NCBI GenBank assembly: GCA_038373865.1
Contig: JAXGGA010003874.1
Coordinates: 32,090 to 96,089, forward strand
Length of the DNA stretch: 64,000 nucleotides
DNA from: Uloborus plumipes
Taxonomy: Eukaryota; Arthropoda; Arachnida; Araneae; Uloboridae
Direction of reading: 5' to 3'
Below, in pieces: positions 60,401-64,000 of this stretch. The number at the start of each line of letters is the position of its first letter. Positions within the stretch are counted from its first letter, which is position 1. The translations under genes were made by a program, and so were the position numbers. The notes beneath the pieces were generated by a model. The model was given only the letters and a program-made list of their open reading frames with translations. It did not search any database and was not told the DNA's origin.

Positions 60401-62172
60401 TTAGTGTTTACAAAAAAAAAAGAATAAATAAATCAAAACTTTAACAGCACAATGAATAAATATTATTTTTTTTATTGTCCTCATCTTATTGACAGACAAA
60501 TTGTATTTATATCCTGCAGCTTCTTAAACCTTTAATTATTTAATGTTTTTAATCAATTAATTTATATTTTAAGCACATGTTTAATTAAGATAGAAACTAA
60601 ATTGAACTTTCTAGTTTTGTTAACCTTTAGGAACTGGGCGGTACACATGTTGTACCAAAAGTCTTTTTTCTTTAGAGGACAAGGTGGAAATTTTCACTCG
60701 AACCCTTTGGAGCCGGGGATTTTTTCAAGGTTTCATACGTCTGGAACGACAGTTTATACCTTCTCTTTTCAATCAAAAACAAATCTGTGGTTCAACTGTC
60801 GTACTACCTGGGTCGAAAGAAAAATTTCCAAAAAAAAGCCTGGATCCAAAAGGTTAAAGAACAAACAGACTATCTTTCAAAAAGGACTGTCAGACTCATG
60901 TTTTCTTTTTATTAAAAAACCATAACTTTATAGAAGTAGAAATATGAGTAAAAAAAATTTTGATTCCATATTATTCAACTAAAACTATACAAGTACTAAG
61001 ATTTAATAAAAAATTTTAACCCCAAAACCGGTTTGACAATCTCATATTAAAACGAACTTCACGGGTTAGAGAGCATTCAAAGTTTAAATATATTTAATTG
61101 TTTTTGAGAGGATATGGTAAACACGGAAAAGAAAACATAATCCTTACTAGTACAATTTGGTGGTCACAAAAGTAGAAAGAGGGAAAATTTGAAAATCCTT
61201 TTAAAAACTTCATACTAAAATTAATTACAAGTAGAGTTTTGACAGATCAAATAACTTCTGACAGATTTAGACTCTAAAACCTAATTCTCTTCAAAAACTG
61301 CAAGTTAGTTTTTGCTATTTTATCGATAACCATGAGTGGTGATCTTTGGCAGCATATTTTCACCAGAAAAAAGTTCTCATCTTTATATCTAAACAATCGG
61401 AAGAGTTACTAACATATTCAATGCAAGTTTTGTTACATATGATATCATAAAGATAAAAACTTAAATATTCATGAAAGAATAGTTGAACATGTAACTTTTC
61501 ATGAGTCCTGGGGCTATTTATAGCTACATATTTCCATGCCTCTTATAGTTGTTACGATGCAATATTTCCATTACATTTTTTCATTTAGTGTGAATAAAAA
61601 TAATAATTTTCCTCACGAAGGACAATTTGTTCATTCCATTTGAGATGTTAAAAAGCAATAAGATTTTTATAGAAATACTTCTTCCAAATAAAAACAAAAA
61701 ATTGAGAGACATTCAGTTAATACTTACTAATGTAATAACAATATTTTGTGGATGCCAGATATTGGCTACATAGACCCCAAGGATTCCATTGGCCAGTTAT
61801 AATGAATTATAAACAGCTGTCTTACAGCAGTTATGGAACACAAAAATGATTTTAGAAATAAAATTGAATTCTATAATCTTAGTATTAAGTACCTACAGCA
61901 ACTTCTTTTAAATATTAAAAATTTCAAAAAATGAATAACTCAAATTTAACAGTGACCGAAAAATACCTTAGACCAATTAGCATGTGCTCGAGGTACGGAT
62001 GATGGAGCTTCAACCCACTCCATTTCACATTCCTGGGAATCCTATAAAAATGGAATCAGTTTAGATAAACAATCTCTCATTTGTTCATGTAGCAAAATTG
62101 ACCAATTATTAACAGATTACTTACAGAACCATCTGAGCTGGAAACATGTTTCTTTTTCTTATGCTTCTTACT
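30283..62172 (-). CDS. CWF19L2: CWF19-like protein 2 (spliceosome/lariat factor), 5'-partial, 17 exons
   Basis: Seventeen exons on the minus strand join in one frame of 2418 nt (805 residues and a TGA stop). Order (residues numbered from the first codon seen): Lys/Ser-rich N-terminal stretch (1-76); DDWMNEE block (77 on) matching the RDEWM block of vertebrate CWF19L2; SRELNPY and GDHGYSWLKKAYLRIQEQA blocks (117-187); Arg/Lys/Ser-rich disordered region (188-390); LSKLASKVFKAEIMGDKELTAKL helix region (391-499); CxxC motif EKCIYC followed by HH (578-608); HIT-like GHCLIVPKVH (609-647); and the CwfJ C-terminal domains ending EVVGGMLDI (763-805). The family acts in post-splicing complexes and intron-lariat disassembly in the nucleus. 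The human protein is about 894 aa, so roughly 90 N-terminal residues and the start codon are missing, probably beyond 64000. All introns are GT-AG. Family identity is recognised from memory of the human protein; no search was run. No frameshift or internal stop is seen, so the gene looks functional. Confidence 0.95.
30415..31202 (-). other. CWF19L2 last intron, left part
   Basis: No feature recognised apart from T- and A-runs. Confidence 0.5.
31212..31390. mobile_element. 179-bp hAT-like MITE, 8-bp TSD CTCTAAGA
   Basis: Ends CAGGGACGTCATTT and inverse CAGGCCCGTCATTT. Exact CTCTAAGA at 31204-31211 and 31391-31398. An 8-bp duplication with CAGGG ends is characteristic of hAT. The interior has G/C-runs. 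Confidence 0.75.
31391..32537 (-). other. CWF19L2 last intron, no feature
   Basis: AT-rich intron sequence; nothing recognised. Confidence 0.5.
32540..32718. mobile_element. pogo/Tigger-like MITE, TA duplication
   Basis: CAGTGAAACCTGTGTATAAC at the left and inverse CAGTGAAATCTGTGTATAAC at the right, each beside TA (32538-32539, 32719-32720). CAGT(G/C)RAACC-type ends with TA duplication are typical of pogo/Tigger MITEs. Confidence 0.75.
32989..33096 (-). CDS. CWF19L2: CWF19L2 exon, GFAHVIED
   Basis: Thirty-six codons. VPKNLPYFFVGFDPEIHAGF then AHVIEDEKSFPRNFGK matches human [24 protein letters not shown]. Acceptor TTTCAG, donor GTATTT, phase 0-0. Confidence 0.97.
33222..33302 (-). CDS. CWF19L2: CWF19L2 exon, KAIQESEAEW
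   Basis: Twenty-seven codons (KAIQESEAEWAHNIKLVDLS, then KKGLRNS), matching human [20 protein letters not shown]. Acceptor TCTTAG, donor GTAAGA, phase 0-0. Start of CwfJ C-terminal domain 2. Confidence 0.95.
33889..34044 (-). CDS. CWF19L2: CWF19L2 exon, ECIPVPFEDGDMAPMYFK
   Basis: Fifty-two codons. KKSLRKMFKEENKAVLFLET and ECIPVPFEDGDMAPMYFK match human KSLVKMFEDKGLDCIFLET and ECIPLPKEVGDMAPIYFK. Acceptor TTTAAG, donor GTAAGT, phase 0-0. Confidence 0.97.
34516..34710. repeat. Tandem array, ~62-bp unit with GC-rich hairpins
   Basis: Four direct units, each with ACTACTCGCC(A/G)CCAAGGCGG then CTCGCCTTTA and GAGGAAA(G)TTT. GCCNNCAAGGCGGC is a small stem-loop. Position at the 3' end of a Helitron. 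Confidence 0.85.
35118..35285. mobile_element. MITE, second copy of the GGCAGG..TCAAGTGAAAC family
   Basis: Ends GGGCCGAATTCAAGTGAAAC and inverse GGCAGGAATTCAAGTGAAAC, exact TTA duplication (35115-35117, 35286-35288). Interior GCGATCGC/TTGCGA motifs as in 1337-1646. Confidence 0.75.
35573..35625. repeat. GATA/GAAA microsatellite
   Basis: Alternating AGATAGAAAGA units inside the Helitron 34472-35646. Confidence 0.9.
36658..37315. mobile_element. hAT-like element split by a SINE
   Basis: Ends CAGTGATGGCAAA and inverse CAGTGGTGTCCA. Flanks GTCTAAAC and TACTAAAC form an 8-bp duplication with two mismatches. About 366 bp without the SINE. Confidence 0.6.
36914..37205 (+). mobile_element. tRNA-derived SINE, complete, 14-bp TSD
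   Basis: The tRNA-like head has an A box (TGGCCCGATCGATAAGG) and B box (GGTTCGATCCC). It is followed by a body with TGGTGGCTGGG, CCTCTGGGGGT(G)CTGG and GGGCCCTATCCCGGCTAA, and a GTGTGAAATGAAA tail. Flanked by TGTATAACTAATTG at 36900-36913 and 37206-37219. Anticodon not assigned. The sharp duplication suggests fairly recent LINE-driven insertion. Confidence 0.9.
37724..37840 (-). CDS. CWF19L2: CWF19L2 exon, HIT-like GHCLIVPKVH
   Basis: Thirty-nine codons. [20 protein letters not shown] matches the human [20 protein letters not shown] almost throughout, then LDEDEWREIE. This is the histidine-triad-like core of the CwfJ C-terminal domain 1. Acceptor TTTCAG, donor GTACTT, phase 0-0. Confidence 0.97.
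37841..39236 (-). other. CWF19L2 intron, no feature
   Basis: AT-rich; nothing recognised beyond A-runs. Confidence 0.5.
39241..40542. mobile_element. 1302-bp TIR element, GGGTGATTCTCC ends, TSD ATAA
   Basis: GGGTGATTCTCCAAAA at the left; inverse GGGTAATTCTCCAAAAACC at the right. ATAA at 39237-39240 and 40543-40546. Four internal copies of TGTCCYTCTCCTGGC (39617, 39805, 39961, 39985). Same class as 16617-17555. Confidence 0.85.
40718..40812 (-). CDS. CWF19L2: CWF19L2 exon, CxxC / HH metal-site region
   Basis: 95 nt. LEKCIYCLDQPNMKHHLIADIG contains the conserved Cys-x-x-Cys and the His pair that start the first CwfJ C-terminal domain. Acceptor TTTTAG, donor GTATGA. Confidence 0.95.
41403..41514 (-). 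CDS. CWF19L2: CWF19L2 exon, acidic helix before the CxxC
   Basis: 112 nt, 37 codons plus one base. DIDYEMDDVTKKVSQKM aligns to the human YYTLDDMFVSKAA. Acceptor TTACAG, donor GTAAGT. The final C joins AA of the next exon to make a Gln codon. Confidence 0.9.
41626..41691 (-). CDS. CWF19L2: CWF19L2 exon, FEREKLTTADDN
   Basis: Twenty-two codons, phase 0-0, acceptor CCTTAG, donor GTGAAG. Matches human KNEKMGTAENQN...FMRMA. Confidence 0.9.
42023..42450 (+). mobile_element. 5'-truncated SINE copy, interrupted
   Basis: 42023-42188 and 42418-42450 match the body of the SINE at 36914-37205 (TAATGGTGGCTGGGCGACGT, GTGGTCACAAAGTC, ACCTCTGGGGGTACTGGAC). The tRNA head is missing. Interrupted at its TTAA by the piggyBac-like element. 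Confidence 0.8.
42189..42417. mobile_element. 229-bp piggyBac-like MITE, TTAA target (copy 1)
   Basis: Starts CCTTTAGGGGCCGGGCGGTA, ends GGATCCAAAAGG, flanked by TTAA (42185-42188, 42418-42421). Contains an imperfect inner palindrome around GTACGACAGTT / AACTGTCGTAC. Copy 2 at 60624-60853. Confidence 0.85.
42451..43798 (-). other. CWF19L2 intron, no feature
   Basis: AT-rich intron; no repeats or RNA genes recognised. Confidence 0.5.
43799..43852 (-). CDS. CWF19L2: CWF19L2 exon, FFDDGSKYSLKQM
   Basis: Eighteen codons, phase 0-0, acceptor TTTCAG, donor GTAAAT. Matches the human YFHDDDNLSLNDLV segment. Confidence 0.9.
43935..44263 (-). CDS. CWF19L2: CWF19L2 exon, KVFKAEIMG block
   Basis: 329 nt, entered with two bases of a split Ser codon. 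LSKLASKVFKAEIMGDKELTAKLQ corresponds to the human NKLGAKIIKAEMMGNMELAEQLK. It ends SSYSHQK before donor GTAAAT. Acceptor TTTTAG. Confidence 0.95.
44524..45356. mobile_element. Probable pogo/Tigger-like element, eroded
   Basis: CAAGAAAACCTCTTGAACCG at the left and inverse CAGTAAATCCTCTCCCAGAT at the right, both next to TA. Inner open frames (44793-45032, 45080-45280) may be transposase debris but no motif is clear. Confidence 0.45.
45261..45960. repeat. ~363-bp tandem duplication
   Basis: Units 45261-45623 and 45624-45960 share ACCATTARTAGTATCGTTTG, TGGGAGAGGATTTA.TGTAG and GCTAAGCATTTGCAGCAAAA in order. It duplicates the right end of the 44524-45356 element with its flank. Confidence 0.85.
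45961..47230 (-). other. CWF19L2 intron, no feature
   Basis: AT-rich intron; no feature recognised. Confidence 0.5.
47231..47837 (-). CDS. CWF19L2: CWF19L2 largest exon, Arg/Lys/Ser-rich disordered region
   Basis: 607 nt, 202 codons plus one base. It begins SLEKLVSMIKEAESRL, matching the human SMEIFQSKLEDAE segment, then runs through a highly charged KSRRSR/HH/DDDD-rich disordered stretch typical of splicing factors. Acceptor TTTTAG, donor GTATGT. The single trailing base (A) joins GT of the next exon to make a Ser codon. Confidence 0.93.
47899..49790 (+). mobile_element. Retroposon, ~17-bp TSD, carrying a minisatellite
   Basis: TTTATAACTATACTTGA occurs at 47882-47898 and 49789-49805. The left end CTAGCAGAACCCGGCAGACG and the right end (CCCGGGTAGTTTCTGAGAT, CACACACATACACATATACA, CATTCATTTT) look like 5' and 3' parts of a LINE-related retroposon. 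No reverse transcriptase is seen. The interior is dominated by the array 48190-49090. Confidence 0.75.
48190..49090. repeat. ~115-bp minisatellite with A-rich spacers, 7-8 units
   Basis: Each unit has GCACGGTGAACAATAATAAA, GAAAAATGTACATATGTACA, GTTGTAAAAATGCACTGATC, AAAAAAGTAGACCATCAATTG and an A-run of variable length. GGTGAAC/GGTGAAT anchors near 48350, 48484, 48577, 48695, 48817, 48901 and 49018. Confidence 0.9.
50047..50259 (-). CDS. CWF19L2: CWF19L2 exon, RELNPY / SWLKKAY block
   Basis: Seventy-one codons. SRELNPYMKTSGDGLPEE and GDHGYSWLKKAYLRIQEQA are strong family matches (human RELNPYWKDGG and SWLKKSYLRMKEQA). Acceptor TTTCAG, donor GTAGGT, phase 0-0. An upstream AG near 50290 would add about ten non-conserved residues and was not chosen. 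Confidence 0.95.
50573..51846. mobile_element. Element bounded by mirror-image ~16-bp repeat arrays
   Basis: 50573-50780 holds about 13 direct units near GGAAAAAACGTCCCCT. 51640-51846 holds about 12 units of the reverse complement. The ~860-bp spacer is AT-rich and shows no ORF with a known motif. The Lys/Arg/Pro open frame at 50495-50776 is only the repeat in translation. No target duplication was fixed. Confidence 0.8.
51847..52573 (-). other. CWF19L2 intron, no feature
   Basis: AT-rich; nothing recognised. Confidence 0.5.
52579..54131. mobile_element. 1553-bp TIR element, CAGGGGTCTG ends, TSD ATAAT
   Basis: Left CAGGGGTCTGTCCAGG, right inverse CAGGGGTCTGGCCAGAGG; ATAAT at 52574-52578 and 54132-54136. 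AGGGTCCGTTTT appears near both ends. CAGGGG termini suggest a hAT relative although the duplication seen is 5 bp. No transposase. Confidence 0.75.
53955..54100. repeat. 35-bp tandem repeat, 4-5 units
   Basis: Repeats GTGAAGGGTCCGTTTTGCTT then GATCGTATTTTT, with small variants. Sits just inside the right TIR of 52579-54131. Confidence 0.92.
54731..54850 (-). CDS. CWF19L2: CWF19L2 exon, RDDWMNEE block
   Basis: Forty codons beginning RDDWMNEETF and followed by a Lys-rich helix. Corresponds to RDEWM... of the human protein. Acceptor CAACAG. The donor GTTTGT is weak; an alternative GT four bases further on would break the frame to the next exon, so 54731 is preferred. Confidence 0.88.
54931..56613 (+). 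mobile_element. 1683-bp Helitron (non-autonomous), complete
   Basis: Starts TCTCTACTAATAATAAAGCT after an A and ends CGGGTACCG-CTAG before a T, with the CGGGCAAAGCCGTGCG hairpin. Contains CT-rich GTCTCTCTTTCTGTCCTTCT and a conserved GCGCCAAAACCGTTCGGTCG segment. Same family as 1-1249. No Rep/helicase ORF. Confidence 0.88.
56614..58300 (-). other. CWF19L2 intron; one hAT-like end
   Basis: Mostly unrecognised. CCTATATTATAGGGGTCAATCC (from 56624) and GTGTTTCCCAACCTTTTCAAG (57815 on) resemble single transposon ends; the second is a common hAT-type end. Partners not found. Confidence 0.4.
58301..58515. repeat. Hairpin, ~97-bp arms, ~20-bp loop
   Basis: Left arm 58301-58398 (TTTCGTGCTTATTATGCACT...) mirrors 58419-58515 with a few mismatches. 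Confidence 0.85.
58585..59060. mobile_element. pogo/Tigger-like MITE, TA duplication
   Basis: CAGTCGAACCTGTTTAGCTC at the left; inverse CAGTCAAACCTGTCTATCTC at the right, beside TA (58583-58584, 59061-59062). CTATATCTCGAA motifs recur inside. Confidence 0.75.
59224..59440. mobile_element. CpG-rich MITE, TIR CTGTAAAGGCCTTT, TA duplication
   Basis: Left CTGTAAAGGCCTTTAATTTC and right inverse CTGTAAAGGCCTTTTTATTC, TA on both sides. Interior saturated with TTCGCGAA/TTTTCGCG motifs. Related but degenerate CGCGAA-rich segments occur in the THAP duplication (9060-9215, 11820-11985). Confidence 0.8.
59642..59698 (-). CDS. CWF19L2: CWF19L2 exon, linker before RDDW block
   Basis: Nineteen codons (DSGDVAHSQKQEQNVSLVK), phase 0-0, acceptor TTTCAG, donor GTAATT. 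Joins in frame to the RDDWMNEE exon. Confidence 0.75.
59792..59839 (-). CDS. CWF19L2: CWF19L2 exon, Ser-rich linker
   Basis: Sixteen codons (SKPSKEQITSSGSSDS), phase 0-0, acceptor TGACAG, donor GTAAGT. Low complexity, so it is supported by splice sites and frame more than by homology. Its SK...SS(D)S layout echoes the 62125-62172 exon. Confidence 0.75.
59883..60229. repeat. Hairpin, ~124-bp near-perfect arms
   Basis: Arms 59883-60006 and 60106-60229 (GGTTCAATGACA... side to ACGT(A/G)TCCAAAAGTAC ends) with about 100 bp between. Landmarks: TAGCAAATAGCTATTTC, GAAGCCCCATCATC, GCTAAAAGATGATGGTTCA. Confidence 0.9.
60624..60853. mobile_element. 230-bp piggyBac-like MITE, TTAA target (copy 2)
   Basis: Starts CCTTTAGGAACTGGGCGGTA, ends GGATCCAAAAGG, TTAA at 60620-60623 and 60854-60857. 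Collinear with 42189-42417. Confidence 0.85.
60858..61966 (-). other. CWF19L2 intron, no feature
   Basis: AT-rich; nothing recognised. Confidence 0.5.
61967..62041 (-). CDS. CWF19L2: CWF19L2 exon, EWVEAP block
   Basis: Twenty-five codons containing EMEWVEAPSSVP, resembling the DEWVEA segment of vertebrate CWF19L2. Acceptor TTATAG, donor GTATTT, phase 0-0. Confidence 0.88.
62125..62172 (-). CDS. CWF19L2: CWF19L2 exon (first seen), Lys/His-rich
   Basis: Encodes SKKHKKKKHVSSSDGS, 16 codons, phase 0 at both ends. The acceptor AAGCAG lies just upstream and the donor GTAAGT just downstream. The Lys-rich run matches the basic N-terminal stretch of the family. The acceptor shows this is not the first exon of the gene. 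Confidence 0.85.
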
Positions 62173-64000
62173 CTGCTTAAATGACAAATTAAAAGAAAAA
62201 AATCAATAAAAGAAAGCAGAAAAATAAGTTTTTATTACTCTGAAACACAAAAAGAAAAACAATGGGTCATCTTTTCTTCCTGTTACTTAAATGTTAAGGC
62301 AAATTTCCCTGACTTATTTCTCTTATGAAATAAGTCACTGGGGGAAGGGGGTTGAGATTAACTTTGCTGACTGACTCCCAACGTTTCACCGACTGATGTA
62401 TCAAACCCAATCGAAAACCTGTGGTTTTCGATTTTCGTGATTCTCAAAACACGAATGAAGTGCCTTCAAGTGTTCTGCGAGTGAATTAAGTATATTAAGT
62501 TATAAAGTAAAGAGTTACATAAAAAAAGAAAAAATCATGATGTATTGTGAATTTGCAGTAGTTACAAAAATTAAATATCAATAATATATGGAAACAAGGA
62601 AAATATATATACAAAGGACCTTCATAGACCTACCCTGACTCACACATCGGGGACAGAATTTTGAAACATATCCCACTTATTTTTCAAGCATGAACCGTTC
62701 GGAACATTTTGCTGCAAAATAGCAATAGAAGTCCTATAAAACTAAGTTTTTAAGCAATATTCACTGATGTTAGAGGAAAAGGATTAAAGGCCTTAAATTT
62801 TTCAAAATATTACTCTTTTGTTTTTTCATTTTCATACATTTCTTGTTCATGAATTTTTTTTTGAAATTTCATTTCTTGTTCATGAGATTTCTTGTTCATG
62901 TATGAAAGAACATTTCATGTTCTTTCATACTTCATATGGGAGCATCTGTTCTCCTAATTTAAAGAGGGCTGAGAGCTTAAGCCCACTCATTATAGAAACA
63001 GGGAAAACTGGGAATTTGGAAACACTACTAGAAAACTGAGATACCTCAGGAAAATTCGAGATTGACTCTGGAAATTTAGACTGGTCACATGATTTCTCAA
63101 CAATGGCTCTTTGAGTGCAACTCTCTTTATGGAAGTTTTTCATACTCTTATGTCGATTCTATTTGCGTGAAAGTACAATTCTTTTTTGAAAGAAAAAATC
63201 AAAAATTCGAGAAAGGAACCCCATATTTTCAGAAAAAATTACTTATCTTTTGCTAAGTTTTTCTTGGAATGAACTTTATAAAGAGAAGAAAATGAAAAAA
63301 ATATTTGCAATAGAAAATGTGTGGTATTTCCCTCCCCCCCTGTCTCTCTGAGCCAGTTTTGTGTAGATTTCATTTTTTAATTTACAGGGACGTGATTTTC
63401 CCTGCTTTTGCCGGAATTTTAGCTTTTTATGTTTATTTGTTTGTTTATTCCAAGTGAAACAAGTTGGACCCAAAAGTTTGCAAGTTTTGTTGAATGAACA
63501 AGTTGGAAAGTTTTCAAACTTGTTTTACTTTTTCAAGCCTCAGTTCGACCCTATATTTCTTATAAATCCAAAAATATTCTGATTTTAATTATATTGTGGG
63601 AACCATTTCCTTTTTTTCCCCCTTGATCTTCATTCATCACAATTTCCTTCAGAGCATTGTCCTGTCCAAATCCCGTTTTGAACGTCCAAAATTCCAACAT
63701 TGCAAGCAGCTTTCCAAACTCGCTCAGTAACTGAAAAGACTATAAGAATTTATATAACTGGGAGCATCATTGCATATAACTTTTAAAGTTTTAGAAAAGA
63801 AATGATTAAAAAAAAATTCCAGCAAAAAGTTTCGCTTTCGTACAGAAACGTCTTCTGATCAATGTCATTTTTAAAACGCTGGCTCAATAGCAAGTGTAAA
63901 AAATGTAACCTTACATTTTTTGTTGCCTTTTATTATGTTTTCAAATCTCTAAAGGTAAACAGATAGCAATCTTAAAATAAATTATATTTTTAATGATTTT
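62173..64000 (-). other. CWF19L2 intron or 5' region; upstream exons not found
   Basis: The minus strand was scanned for a Lys/Glu-rich N-terminal exon and none was convincing. Holds a 14-bp-arm hairpin at 62900-62930 beside three TTCTTGTTCATGA repeats (62840-62900). Confidence 0.5.

Noticed and set aside
63600..63750. Minus-strand frame LLSEFGKLLAMLEFW after a CTTTTCAG acceptor, as a possible upstream CWF19L2 exon
   Set aside because: Composition is unlike the Lys/Glu-rich N-terminus of the family, and no phase-compatible donor was found.
1..64000. CRISPR array, operon or bacterial-type genes
   Set aside because: Spliced eukaryotic gene, AT-rich introns and eukaryotic transposons; the tandem arrays lack unique equal-length spacers.

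Overview
This is an AT-rich (roughly one third G+C by eye), intron- and transposon-dense eukaryotic window, most likely from an arthropod. A spider or other chelicerate would fit the short exons in long, repeat-filled introns, but nothing here proves it. One conserved protein-coding gene is recognisable: the CWF19L2 (Cwf19-like protein 2) orthologue on the minus strand. Seventeen exons between 62172 and 30283 join in one open frame (2418 nt, 805 residues plus stop). All junctions are GT-AG and phase-compatible. The first ~90 residues expected from the vertebrate protein are not seen and probably lie beyond 64000. The protein belongs to the spliceosome / intron-lariat disassembly machinery.

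Region 1-30200 lies downstream of the gene and holds almost only mobile DNA. It contains a Helitron 3' part interrupted by a small TIR element (1-1249); a CRE-containing MITE (1337-1646); a second Helitron 3' end (2777); and a 2774-bp tandem duplication (8187-10960 and 10961-13734) carrying a THAP zinc-finger first exon with E2F/YY1/CRE/CCAAT-like promoter motifs, decayed differently in each copy. Next come a 3434-bp element with a 6-bp target duplication containing a foldback that itself contains another element (14630-18063), two ~2.9-kb foldback elements with kilobase inverted arms (18094-21000, 24063-27017), a mariner transposase remnant (27022-27480) and an eroded ~115-bp tandem array (27540-28390).

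Region 30200-64000 is the CWF19L2 locus. Its introns hold hAT-like, pogo/Tigger-like, piggyBac-like, Helitron, tRNA-SINE and retroposon insertions, several nested in one another. They also hold a ~115-bp minisatellite, an element whose two ends are mirror-image arrays of a ~16-bp repeat, and three large hairpins.

The most unusual pattern is a set of four elements (16617-17555, 18094-21000, 24063-27017, 39241-40542). All begin with a GRGY(G/C)ATTC-type terminus and all are flanked by an exact 4-bp, A/T-only target duplication (ATAA, TATT, ATAT, ATAA). Two are giant foldbacks and two carry internal repeats of a CCAGG...GGGAC...TTTTTG-like motif. They look like one non-autonomous DNA-transposon lineage whose transposase is not in this window.
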